64,000 bases of DNA from NCBI RefSeq assembly GCF_007830635.1, contig NZ_VLLA01000009.1, positions 62,001-126,000 of the forward strand. Direction: 5' to 3'. Positions within the stretch are counted from its first letter, which is position 1. Each line of letters starts with the position of its first letter. The notes below the pieces were generated by a model. The model saw nothing but the letters and a program-made list of their open reading frames with translations. It was not told the DNA's origin and ran no database searches. This document shows positions 50,571 to 59,183 of this stretch, in pieces. This DNA comes from Bradyrhizobium huanghuaihaiense (GTDB taxonomy: Bacteria; Pseudomonadota; Alphaproteobacteria; Rhizobiales; Xanthobacteraceae). The translations under genes and the position numbers were made by a program.

Positions 50571-50954
50571 ATGTCGGCCGGTGAAAGCTCGGAAGCGGGT
50601 GAAGGGGCCAGCGTCGTCAACGGCCTCTACATCTTCGACATCGAAATGCGCGACGGCAAGCGCGGGCAGGCGAGAGGCGTGGTCGTGCTCTGCGACGGCC
50701 GCATCATGGGTGGCGACAGCTATTTCTATTACACCGGCAGCTACACTTTCCGGAACGGCAAGTGGCGCGGTGACATGATCGTCAATCAGCACACCGAGGC
50801 AGTCGGCAGGACGCTCGCCTTCGGAGGCAGGGAGGTCACCTGCGGTTTTTCCGGCGACTATTTCCCCGGCGGCGCCGAAGTCGAGGGAATGGCGCTGGTC
50901 GGCAAGACCAGCGTGACGTTCACGGCGCGGCTGACGCTGAAGGATGCGATGTGA
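50571..50954 (+). CDS. GrlR-like regulatory domain protein
   Basis: 127 residues. The body, VNGLYIFDIEMRDGKRGQAR, then GVVVLCDGRIMGGDSYFYYT, follows the beta-barrel pattern of GrlR-like proteins. GrlR is the negative regulator of type III secretion in enteropathogenic E. coli. Isolated GrlR-like proteins in rhizobia have no known partner, and no secretion gene is in this window. ATG 50571 is set by GGAG seven bases upstream. It lies 36 bases after nadE on the same strand. Confidence 0.72.
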   Translation: MSAGESSEAGEGASVVNGLYIFDIEMRDGKRGQARGVVVLCDGRIMGGDSYFYYTGSYTFRNGKWRGDMIVNQHTEAVGRTLAFGGREVTCGFSGDYFPGGAEVEGMALVGKTSVTFTARLTLKDAM

Positions 50955-51413
50955 GCTGACGCTCACCTCGAGCTTCGTCGCGGCAAGCATATGTGGATTC
51001 AGGGATATGCTGGCGTGCTCGCGCTGCTGGAAAGTGCGAGGTCCGGAGTGCCTAGGAGTCCGGACCTCGCAACCTTGCCCCAGCCTTCGATCCCCCGCCC
51101 CATGTGGTCCCCCAACCCCTTGGTGCGCGATCAGAGGGTGATGCCCCTGGAAGTGGCCGCCGATCGATGTCGCGCGATGTACGCGAGATCGAAATAGGAT
51201 TCCATTCCGGATCACTACGGACACGATTGAGCTTGCTTCTGCGGCAAACTGCACGTGCCTGCATCGACGGCAGCACGGCTGCACAAGATCGATGCTGGCG
51301 ATGCGCAGGATGTCCACACCTGCTCGACGCGGCCGAATCTCGGTTTCACGGGCCTGTCATTGAACTGGTCTAGCGCTGCTCCTCGTCATCGCTGACGACC
51401 GAAGGAGCAAGCC
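50955..51413. other. Gene-free region with an 11-bp perfect hairpin
   Basis: About 460 bases. At 51036-51070 the arms GCGAGGTCCGG and CCGGACCTCGC form a perfect 11-bp stem around a 13-base loop; there is no T-run, so it may be a weak terminator for the nadE-side genes. The remaining 340 bases must hold the promoter of the downstream ABC operon, but no clear -35/-10 pair or operator was picked out. A ribosome site GAAGGAG lies at 51399-51405. Confidence 0.45.
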
Positions 51414-52229
51414 ATGTCGAAGCCGGTGTTGGGCGCCGCATTGTCCATCAGATCGATCCCCGCGCATCGCGACTGGCTCCTCGAGCGGCAGCGCGATCTC
51501 GAGATCCAGGATTTTTTCCGCGCCGATCTGCTCGACGGTGACTGGCGTAGCGCGGCCGGCGAGATCAAGCAGATGCTTGCCGGTCACACCGGCCGGCTCG
51601 GCATTCATGGGCCTTTCTGGGGCTTCAAGATCGACAGCCACGACCCGATGATCCGCCAGGCCGTGACCAAGCGCCTGCGGCAGGGGCTGGAAGCCGCCGA
51701 GTTCCTCGGCGCGACTCAAATGGTGATCCATTCGCCGTTCACGACCTGGGACCACAACAATCTCGATCTGTATCCCGATAACCGCGCAAATATCGTCGAG
51801 CGCGTCAAGGCGACGCTCGCCGAAGTGATCGCGCGCGCCGAGACGATCGGCTGCGAGATCGTCATCGAGAACATCGAGGACAAGGATCCGCGCGACCGCG
51901 TGCGCCTCGCCAAGGCGCTCGAAAGCAACAAGGTCCGCGTCTCGCTGGACACCGGTCACGCCAACTACGCCCACATCTCCACCGGCGCGCCGCCGGTCGA
52001 CTATTACGTCGAGACCGCCGGCGACATGCTGACGCATGTGCATCTCCAGGACACCGACGGCTTTGCCGACCGGCACTGGGCGCCGGGCGAAGGCAATATT
52101 CCGTGGGTCGCCGTGTTCCGCGCGCTGGGGCGGCTGACCTCCAACCCGCGGCTGATCCTCGAGCTCCGCAACCACGACGACGTCCGCAAGGGCGCTGCGC
52201 ATCTCGCCGCGCTCGGTCTCGCCGAATAA
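51414..52229 (+). CDS. Sugar phosphate isomerase/epimerase (xylose isomerase-like TIM barrel)
   Basis: 271 residues of the AP endonuclease family 2 barrel. Conserved blocks are RLGIHGPFWGFKIDSHDP, EFLGATQMVIHSPFTTWDHN, CEIVIENIEDKD (metal Glu), VSLDTGHANYAHIS (Asp, His) and HVHLQDTDGFADRHWAPGEG (His). This set gives the usual divalent-metal site of sugar isomerases and epimerases. It is the first gene of a run leading into a peptide-type ABC importer and may act on the imported compound. Substrate unknown. Confidence 0.85.
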   Translation: MSKPVLGAALSIRSIPAHRDWLLERQRDLEIQDFFRADLLDGDWRSAAGEIKQMLAGHTGRLGIHGPFWGFKIDSHDPMIRQAVTKRLRQGLEAAEFLGATQMVIHSPFTTWDHNNLDLYPDNRANIVERVKATLAEVIARAETIGCEIVIENIEDKDPRDRVRLAKALESNKVRVSLDTGHANYAHISTGAPPVDYYVETAGDMLTHVHLQDTDGFADRHWAPGEGNIPWVAVFRALGRLTSNPRLILELRNHDDVRKGAAHLAALGLAE

Positions 52230-52259
52230 CCGACATCACAGAGGGCAGGGCTTATTGTC

Positions 52260-53897
52260 ATGAGCAAACTCACCCGTCGCACCATCCTGAAGTCCGGCGG
52301 CGCTGCCGCGAGCACGCTTCTCCTGCCGCGCTTTGCGATCGGTCAGGCCGACAACCGTCCGTCGGTGACGATCGCCGTGCAGAAGGTGACCAATTCGAAC
52401 GTGCTCGACGTGCTGCGCGAGCAGTCCAATGTCGGCGAGCGCGTGTTCTTCTCCTCGATCTGGGAAGGCCTGATCTCCAAGAACTGGCGCGGCAGCCTCG
52501 AGGCCGTGCCGGGCCTCGCCACCGAGTGGCGCCGCATCGACGACCAGACCGTTGAGGTGAAGCTGCGGCAGGGCGTCAAGTTCCACAACGGCGACGAACT
52601 CACGGCCGAAGACGTCGTCTTCACCTTCAGCCGCCAGCGCATGTTCGGCGAGACCGAGGCCAAGAGCCGCTCCACCATCCAGGCCTTCGAGAAGATCCCG
52701 ACGCCGCGTCCCGGCAAGGAGCTGCCGCCCGATGTGCCGGCCGTCGCCCGCCGCATCTGGCCGGACCTCGTCCGCGTCGACGCCGTCGACAAGTACACGG
52801 TGCGCTTCTACAACGCGACGCCCGACGTCACCATCGAGGGTCGGCTGTCGCGCTACGGCTCCGACATCATGAACCGCCGCGCCTGGGAAGAGTCCGCGAG
52901 CTATCTCGACTGGGCGCGCAAGCCTGTTACGACGGGGCCGTACAAGGTCGTCGAGCTCAAGCCCGACGTGTCGCTGACGCTGGAAGCACACGACGAATAT
53001 TGGGGCGGCCGCCCGCCGCTCAAGCGCATCCGCTTCCTCGAAGTCCCTGAAGTCGCGAGCCGCATCAACGGGCTGCTCTCGGGCGAATACCAGTTCGCCT
53101 GTGACATCCCGCCGGACCAGATCGCCGGCATCGAGAAGAACGCCGCGTTCGAAGTGCAGGGCGGCACCATCCTCAATCACCGCCTGACCGTGTTCGACAA
53201 GAACCACGCCGTGCTCGCCAATCCGCTGGTGCGGCGCGCCTTCACCCATGCGATCGACCGCCAGGCCATCGTCGACAGCCTGTGGGCCGGCCGCACCCGC
53301 GTGCCGAAGGGCCTGCAGTGGGAGTTCTACGGCGACATGTTCAACGCCGACTGGAGCGTGCCGGCTTACGATCCGAAGCTCGCGCAGGATCTGCTCAAGC
53401 AGGCCAATTACAAGGGCGATCCGATCCCGTACCGGCTGCTCAACAACTACTACACCAACCAGGTCGCAACCGCGCAGGTGCTGGTCGAGATGTGGAAGTC
53501 GGTCGGCCTCAACGTGCAGATCGAGACCAAGGAGAACTGGTCGCAGATCATGGAGCGGGCGCCGACCCGCGCCGTGCGCGACTGGTCGAACTCGGCTGCT
53601 TTCAACGATCCGGTGTCCTCGCTGGTCGCCCAGCACGGGCCGAACGGCCAGCAGCAGCAGATCGGCGAATGGACCAATGCCGAGCTGAACACGCTCTCGG
53701 AATTCCTGGAGACCTCGACCGACCGCGCCGCGCGCAAGAAGGCGTTCCGCCGCATGCTGGAGATCGCCGAGCGCGAGGATCCCGCCTATACGGTGCTGCA
53801 CCAGAACGCGACCTTCACGGCCAAGCCGAAATCGATCAGGTGGAAGGCCTCGCCCGCCTTCGCGATGGATTTCCGCGCCGGCAATTTCGAGGCCTGA
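52260..53897 (+). CDS. ABC substrate-binding protein, peptide/opine family 5, Tat-exported
   Basis: 545 residues. A twin-arginine signal, KLTRRTILKSGGAAASTLLL, is followed by the SBP family 5 marks: GLATEWRRIDDQTVEVKLRQ, then GVKFHNGDELTAEDVVFTFS, with VTTGPYKVVELKPDVSLTLE mid-protein. Family members bind di- or oligopeptides, nickel chelates, or sugar derivatives such as opines. The linked TIM-barrel isomerase leans slightly towards a sugar derivative. It starts 30 bases after that gene. Confidence 0.9.
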   Translation: MSKLTRRTILKSGGAAASTLLLPRFAIGQADNRPSVTIAVQKVTNSNVLDVLREQSNVGERVFFSSIWEGLISKNWRGSLEAVPGLATEWRRIDDQTVEVKLRQGVKFHNGDELTAEDVVFTFSRQRMFGETEAKSRSTIQAFEKIPTPRPGKELPPDVPAVARRIWPDLVRVDAVDKYTVRFYNATPDVTIEGRLSRYGSDIMNRRAWEESASYLDWARKPVTTGPYKVVELKPDVSLTLEAHDEYWGGRPPLKRIRFLEVPEVASRINGLLSGEYQFACDIPPDQIAGIEKNAAFEVQGGTILNHRLTVFDKNHAVLANPLVRRAFTHAIDRQAIVDSLWAGRTRVPKGLQWEFYGDMFNADWSVPAYDPKLAQDLLKQANYKGDPIPYRLLNNYYTNQVATAQVLVEMWKSVGLNVQIETKENWSQIMERAPTRAVRDWSNSAAFNDPVSSLVAQHGPNGQQQQIGEWTNAELNTLSEFLETSTDRAARKKAFRRMLEIAEREDPAYTVLHQNATFTAKPKSIRWKASPAFAMDFRAGNFEA

Positions 53898-53899
53898 AG

Positions 53900-54883
53900 G
53901 TGTCGCCGCTGGTCAGCATCGAAGGCCTGAGCGTCGCCTTCAATGGCGTGCCGGTCTTGCGTGGTGTCGACCTCGCTCTTGGCAAGGGCGAGGCCCTCGG
54001 CCTCGTCGGCGAGTCCGGCTCCGGCAAGTCTGTGACGTGGCTCGCCGCACTCGGCCTGCTGCCGCGGCATGCGAAGATTTCGGGCTCAGTGCGGCTCGAC
54101 GGGCGCGAGCTGCTGGGCGCGCCGGCCGCCGAGCTCGACCGCGTCAGGGGCGGGCGGGTCGCCATGATCTTCCAGGATCCGGCGAGCGCGCTCAACCCGG
54201 TGCTGACCATCCGCAAGCAGCTCTGCGAGGCGCTGGCGCTGCATCGCGATCTCCAGGGCGAGACCGTGAAGGCCGAAGCGAAGCGGCTGCTCGATCTCGT
54301 CGGCATCCCCGATGCGGCGCGGCGGCTCGAAGCCTATCCGCACGAATTCTCCGGCGGCCAGGTCCAGCGCATCATGATCGCGATGGCGCTCGCTGGAAAT
54401 CCCGACCTCTTGATCGCGGACGAGCCGACCACGGCTTTAGATGCCACCATCCAGGCGCAGATTTTGGAGCTGCTCTCCACCATTCGCCGCGAGATGAGCA
54501 TGGCGATGGTGCTGATCAGCCACGATCTCGGCGTCGTCGCCGAGAACTGCGACCGCGTCGCGGTGATGTATGCCGGCCGCATCGTCGAGCAGGCGCCCAG
54601 CAACCAGCTCTTCGCCGATCCCCTGCATCCCTATGCGCAGGGTTTGATCGGCGCGCTGCCGCCGCTCGACGGACCGCGGCGCCGTCTCACCGCCATTCCC
54701 GGCACCGTGCCCGATCCGGCGCACATGCCGACCGGTTGTGCCTTTGCGCCGCGCTGTACGCTGGCGACCGATCCGTGCGGTCTTGCGGCACCAACCCTCG
54801 CGCCCATTGCCAATGACCGCACCGTCGCCTGCATCCGCGCCGACGCCTCTCGCCGCGCACTGCTCGGGATCGCCGCCGAATGA
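53900..54883 (+). CDS. ABC transporter ATPase (DppD/OppD type)
   Basis: 327 residues. Walker A is LGLVGESGSGKSVTWLAAL, the signature EFSGGQVQRIMIAMALAGNP, and Walker B LLIADEPTTALDATIQAQIL. The C-terminal oligopeptide-type extension with cysteines (PTGCAFAPRCTLATDPCG) is a 4Fe-4S-like site seen in OppD/DppD. The start is GTG at 53900, two bases after the previous stop, with GAGG upstream. It overlaps the next ATPase gene by four bases. Confidence 0.92.
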   Translation: MSPLVSIEGLSVAFNGVPVLRGVDLALGKGEALGLVGESGSGKSVTWLAALGLLPRHAKISGSVRLDGRELLGAPAAELDRVRGGRVAMIFQDPASALNPVLTIRKQLCEALALHRDLQGETVKAEAKRLLDLVGIPDAARRLEAYPHEFSGGQVQRIMIAMALAGNPDLLIADEPTTALDATIQAQILELLSTIRREMSMAMVLISHDLGVVAENCDRVAVMYAGRIVEQAPSNQLFADPLHPYAQGLIGALPPLDGPRRRLTAIPGTVPDPAHMPTGCAFAPRCTLATDPCGLAAPTLAPIANDRTVACIRADASRRALLGIAAE

Positions 54884-55866
54884 GCGCGCCGCTCGTCGAG
54901 GTCCGCGCGATCTCCCGCAGCTACAGCATGCGCTCCGGAATGTTCGGCCGAGCCACGGCCGTGCATGCCGTCGACGGCGTGTCACTCACGATTCCCAAAG
55001 GTGAGACGCTGGGCCTCGTCGGCGAGTCCGGTTCGGGCAAATCCACCACGGGCCGCATCGTGCTCGGCCTCGAGCCTCCCGATTGCGGCGAGGTGCGGTT
55101 TGGCGGCAAGCCGATGGCCGCGCTAGGGACGGCCGCGTGGCGCACGCAGCGGGCCCGCATGCAGATGATCTTCCAGGACCCGCTGGGGGCGCTGGACCGG
55201 CGGCTGCCGGTCGCCACACAGATCCGCGAGCCGCTCGACATCCACGGCGTCGGCACACCCTCGATGCGCGAGGAGCGGGTGCGCGAATTGCTGCGCGCAG
55301 TCGAGCTCACGCCGGCGCATGGCGCGCGCTATCCCGGCGCGCTCTCGGGCGGACAGCGCCAGCGCATCGTGCTGGCGCGGGCGCTGGCGACGAAGCCGGA
55401 TTTCCTGGTCTGCGACGAGCCGGTCAGCGCGCTCGACGTCTCGATCCAGGCGCAGGTGGTGAACCTGCTTTGCGATCTCCAGGCGCAACTCGGGCTGACT
55501 TTGCTGTTCATCAGCCACGATCTGCGCGTCGTCAGGCAGATCAGCAACGTCGTCGCGGTGATGTATCTCGGCCGCATCGTCGAGGTCGGCAGCGCCGACG
55601 ATCTCTTTGCGCGCCCCGAGCATCCCTACACACAGGCGCTGGTCTCGGCCTCGCCCGCACCAGGCCGTCGCAGTGCCGGCCGCATCGTGCTGGCTGGCGA
55701 TCCGCCGAACCCGGCCGCGCGCCCGCAAGGCTGCGCCTTCCATCCGCGCTGTCCACGCGCCATCGCGCGCTGTGCGAGCGAGGTGCCGGCGCTCTCGGCT
55801 GTGGGCGGTGACAGACAGGTCGCCTGCCATCTCGTCACCGGCGCTCAAACGCGGGACGCGGCGTGA
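54880..55866 (+). CDS. ABC transporter ATPase (DppF/OppF type)
   Basis: 328 residues. Walker A is LVGESGSGKSTTGRIVLGLE, signature ALSGGQRQRIVLARALATKP, Walker B FLVCDEPVSALDVSIQAQVV. The C-terminus has the same cysteine arrangement (PQGCAFHPRCPRAIARCA). It pairs with the upstream ATPase as a heterodimer. The stop overlaps the following permease start. Confidence 0.92.
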   Translation: MSAPLVEVRAISRSYSMRSGMFGRATAVHAVDGVSLTIPKGETLGLVGESGSGKSTTGRIVLGLEPPDCGEVRFGGKPMAALGTAAWRTQRARMQMIFQDPLGALDRRLPVATQIREPLDIHGVGTPSMREERVRELLRAVELTPAHGARYPGALSGGQRQRIVLARALATKPDFLVCDEPVSALDVSIQAQVVNLLCDLQAQLGLTLLFISHDLRVVRQISNVVAVMYLGRIVEVGSADDLFARPEHPYTQALVSASPAPGRRSAGRIVLAGDPPNPAARPQGCAFHPRCPRAIARCASEVPALSAVGGDRQVACHLVTGAQTRDAA

Positions 55867-56795
55867 TGGGACGCTATTTCGCCATTCGCATCGGGCGCGC
55901 AGCTCTGACGATCGTGCTCGTCGTCACCTTTGCCTTCGTCGTGCTGCGGCTGTCGGGCGATCCTGCCCTGATGATTTTGGGACCGGAGGCACCGCCCGAG
56001 GTGATCGCCGCCTTCCGCAAGGCCTGGGGCCTCGATGATCCCATCTGGTTCCAGTACCTCGATTACTTCAGCGCCATCGCCAAAGGCGAGCTCGGCCGCT
56101 CCATGCGCGACGGGCGGCCCGCGATCGAGCTGGTGCTGGAGCGCATCCCGGCGACGCTGGCGCTGACGCTGCCGGCCTTCTTCTTCAAGGTCGCGCTCGG
56201 CGTTCCCGCCGGTATCTACGCGGCGCTGCATCGGGGCTCGGGAATCGATCGCGCGGTGATGATGACGGCGGTCGCCGGCTTCACCGTGCCGAGCTTCGTG
56301 CTGGCGCTGCTGCTGGTTCTGGTCTTCGCCGTGCAGCTCGGCTGGCTGCCCTCGGGCGGGCAGGACAGCTGGCGCCACGCCATTCTGCCGATCACAACGC
56401 TCAGCCTCGGCGGCGCCGCGGTGCTGGCGCGCTTCACCCGCAGCGCGATGCTGGAGGTGCTCGGCCAGCCCTATATCCGCACGGCCTCCGCCAAGGGCGT
56501 GCCGTGGCGCAAGGTCGTGACATCGCACGCGCTGCCGAACGCGGCGATCCCGACCGTCACCATTCTCGGCTTCATGGTGGGCACGCTGATCGCCGGCGCG
56601 GTCGTGGTCGAGAGCGTGTTTGCCTGGCCGGGAGTAGGGCGGCTTCTTGTCGTTGCGGTTGCCAATCGCGACCTCGCGGTCGTGCAATGCATCCTGCTGC
56701 TGGTCGCGATGACCATGGTCACGTCCAACCTGGTCGTCGATTTCCTCTATGGCTTCCTCGATCCGCGCCTGCGCGCCAAGGGGGCCCACGCATGA
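55866..56795 (+). CDS. ABC transporter permease (DppB type)
   Basis: 309 residues, six spans. The first span, ALTIVLVVTFAFVVLRLSGD, is followed by the typical DPALMILGPEAPPEVIAAFR periplasmic loop. The ATPase-contact loop contains LGQPYIRTASAKGVPWRKVV. The ATG at 55866 is preferred to an adjoining GTG at 55863; both overlap the upstream stop. The stop overlaps the next permease gene (ATGA). Confidence 0.93.
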   Translation: MGRYFAIRIGRAALTIVLVVTFAFVVLRLSGDPALMILGPEAPPEVIAAFRKAWGLDDPIWFQYLDYFSAIAKGELGRSMRDGRPAIELVLERIPATLALTLPAFFFKVALGVPAGIYAALHRGSGIDRAVMMTAVAGFTVPSFVLALLLVLVFAVQLGWLPSGGQDSWRHAILPITTLSLGGAAVLARFTRSAMLEVLGQPYIRTASAKGVPWRKVVTSHALPNAAIPTVTILGFMVGTLIAGAVVVESVFAWPGVGRLLVVAVANRDLAVVQCILLLVAMTMVTSNLVVDFLYGFLDPRLRAKGAHA

Positions 56796-57652
56796 CCGAC
56801 GCCACGCTGAAGGACACGGCTGTCCGCCGCCGCATCAGCCTGCCGGCGATTCCGGTCTCAGTCGGTCTCGCGATCACCTGGATCGTCGCGATGCTCCTGA
56901 TCGCCGCTTTTGCCGAGAAGATCACCCCTTATGGCTTCACCCAGCTCGATTTGCGCAACCGCCTCGCGGCACCCGGCAATGTCGCGCACTGGCTCGGCAC
57001 GGACGAGCTCGGCCGCGATGTGCTGTCGCGGCTGCTCGTGTCGATCCGCATCTCGCTGCTGATCGCCTTCGGCGCCACCGCAATCTCGGCCATCGTCGGC
57101 ACAACGCTTGGCTTCCTGGCCGCGCATTTCCGCGGGGCGGTCGAGCAGCTCGTGCTGATGCTGACCGACTTCCAGGCCAGCATGCCCTTCCTGATCATGG
57201 CGCTGGCCGTGCTCGCCTTCTTCGGCAATTCGCTGCCGCTGCTGATCGGCCTGATGGGCCTGTTCGGCTGGGAGCGCTATGCCCGCATCGCGCGGGGCCT
57301 TGCCATCTCCGCCAATGCGCAGGGCTACGCCGCCGCCGTCCGTCAGCTTGGGGCGACGCCGTCGCGGATTTACCTCCGGCACATCCTGCCCAACATCGCC
57401 TCGACCCTGATCGTCTCGACCACGCTGGTCTTCCCCGAGGTGATCCTGATGGAATCCGGCCTGTCCTTTCTCGGCCTCGGCGTGCAGCCGCCGATGACCA
57501 GCCTCGGCAACATGGTCGGCTATGGCCGCGAGTACCTGACCCGGGCCCCCTGGATCATGCTGGCTCCGGCGACAACCATCGTCGTGACCACGCTGGCGGT
57601 CTCGGTCATCGGCGACTGGCTGCGCGACCGGCTCGATCCGACGCTGCAATAG
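56792..57652 (+). CDS. ABC transporter permease (DppC type)
   Basis: 286 residues. An N-terminal span (VGLAITWIVAMLLIAAFAEK) precedes the conserved HWLGTDELGRDVLSRLLVSI. The C-terminal EAA region includes YAAAVRQLGATPSRIYLRHI and ESGLSFLGLGVQPPMTSLGN. It completes the five-gene importer (binding protein, two ATPases, two permeases). The TOMM locus on the other strand begins 62 bases later and converges on it. Confidence 0.93.
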   Translation: MTDATLKDTAVRRRISLPAIPVSVGLAITWIVAMLLIAAFAEKITPYGFTQLDLRNRLAAPGNVAHWLGTDELGRDVLSRLLVSIRISLLIAFGATAISAIVGTTLGFLAAHFRGAVEQLVLMLTDFQASMPFLIMALAVLAFFGNSLPLLIGLMGLFGWERYARIARGLAISANAQGYAAAVRQLGATPSRIYLRHILPNIASTLIVSTTLVFPEVILMESGLSFLGLGVQPPMTSLGNMVGYGREYLTRAPWIMLAPATTIVVTTLAVSVIGDWLRDRLDPTLQ

Positions 57653-57713
57653 CGCGACTGGCTGGAGCCGTGGGCCGATTTGCCGCCGCTTCTAGCCTTG
57701 GTCTAGCCCTGGT

Positions 57714-59171
57714 CTAGCCTTGGACCTCCGGCTTCTTGCCGCGCCCGAGCGCGAATTGACCGACCGGGCCCTCGATATGGAATTCCAACTCCGTCATTTT
57801 CGCGAACAGATCGATGTTGGTGCTGCCAATGGCGCAGCCGCCGAGGCCCATATCGGTCGCCGCCAGGTAAAGCGTCTGAATCAGGCTGCCGACATCCTTC
57901 AGGATCAACGAATATGCGATTGAGCTGTATTTCCAGGAGACCCGCCCAAAACGCGCCGCGATCGTGATGAGGATTTGTGGCTGACCCGGCGCGTCCATGG
58001 CGAATTGGGCAGCGGCCAAATGCGCCTGGAGTTGTTGGGGGGAGACGCTGATCGCGACTAGCGCGTGGCTCCCTGCATCATAGTGGTAGAGTCCGCGCGC
58101 AAGCCCGTCGCAGTTCGCGACGGTAAGGTACAATTCGAGTTCGTACGCGCTGCCTGCCGACGGATAAGGCCTTGTGCTGTAGGTGACTTCGGAACCGCCC
58201 TCGAAATACGGTTCGCTCTTCCATTCGGACACGACGCGTGCGGTGGTGTCGAGAAACTGTGCGAGTTCGCCGAGCGTGACCGGATGCTTGTCGTCGAAAT
58301 CCCGTGTTGAATGGCGTTCGCGCAACAGCTTCGGGAAGTGGGAGTTTGGCTCCGCGGAGGAGAATTTGCGCAGGTCAATCTTGCTGCCGGCCCAGGGCGG
58401 ACGCACCGCCGGCGACGGCGGAACGACGCCGGCATAGGTGAAGGCGGCGCCGACCGGGTTGGCTTGCCGACCCTCCGTGCTCCGCGTGTGAAACACCAGA
58501 TCGTGGAAATCCCAGAGAACGAGATTGCCGTCGCCTTCATTCACCCGCAAGCCGTCGCCGCCTTTCGCATCGAGCTTGAGCAGGATCTGGCTGTCCAGCA
58601 ACAGTTCGAGCAGATGGAGGGTGGAGGAAGCCATCTTCTGGTTGAGCTTGCCGATCTTCCGAGGCTGCGACAGCGCAGCAAGGGTGGCGGCGATGGCGGG
58701 ATCGCCAATCCGGAACAACGCGCCGGCGCGTGGCGATTCCAGCACCAACTCGTTGCCGCGCCGGCGCAGAAAGGCAAAGCGCGATAGCACAATGGTGTCA
58801 CGACTGCCCAGCTTCGCGCGCCGCGGCCAGTATTCGGGGACTTGGGGCTCGATGACCACGAAGTCCTGCGTGCCACGCGAAGAGGAGAGGCGGTATTCCA
58901 GAAGCCCTTGCCGGGCCAAGCGATGCACCAGTGCGTCGATTTCCCTGGCGAGGATGCTCTTGCCTGCAAAAGACGCGAGCGGAAGGCCGGTGCTCAGATG
59001 TCGCGCACGGTCTATCGCAGCCTCGCTGAATTGCCCGAGGTTGACGGAATAGTCGCCGAGAGAGGCGGCGATGTTTCCGTCCGGCTGCATCTGGAGGGAA
59101 AAGCGATGGCTCAATCGGGCAGCAATCTCCGGCGCCATCTTCCTGGTCGGCTTTTTCCGGGGAGCACGCAC
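57714..59171 (-). CDS. SagB-type FMN dehydrogenase (azoline oxidase) of TOMM locus
   Basis: 485 residues. The C-terminal nitroreductase fold (about 280-485) has LLRERHSTRDFDD, RPYPSAGSAYELELYLTVAN and SSIAYSLILKDVGSLIQTLY, with the Lys-Tyr pair (K414, Y415 in VSWKYSS) needed in McbC-type enzymes. It oxidises azolines to thiazoles or oxazoles using FMN. The N-terminal 270 residues form an extra domain with no clear match, perhaps for peptide or partner binding. The start is GTG 59171; an ATG at 59138 is an alternative. It follows the YcaO gene after 12 bases. Confidence 0.88.
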   Translation of the reverse strand: MRAPRKKPTRKMAPEIAARLSHRFSLQMQPDGNIAASLGDYSVNLGQFSEAAIDRARHLSTGLPLASFAGKSILAREIDALVHRLARQGLLEYRLSSSRGTQDFVVIEPQVPEYWPRRAKLGSRDTIVLSRFAFLRRRGNELVLESPRAGALFRIGDPAIAATLAALSQPRKIGKLNQKMASSTLHLLELLLDSQILLKLDAKGGDGLRVNEGDGNLVLWDFHDLVFHTRSTEGRQANPVGAAFTYAGVVPPSPAVRPPWAGSKIDLRKFSSAEPNSHFPKLLRERHSTRDFDDKHPVTLGELAQFLDTTARVVSEWKSEPYFEGGSEVTYSTRPYPSAGSAYELELYLTVANCDGLARGLYHYDAGSHALVAISVSPQQLQAHLAAAQFAMDAPGQPQILITIAARFGRVSWKYSSIAYSLILKDVGSLIQTLYLAATDMGLGGCAIGSTNIDLFAKMTELEFHIEGPVGQFALGRGKKPEVQG

Positions 59172-59183
59172 GACGACAGGCCT

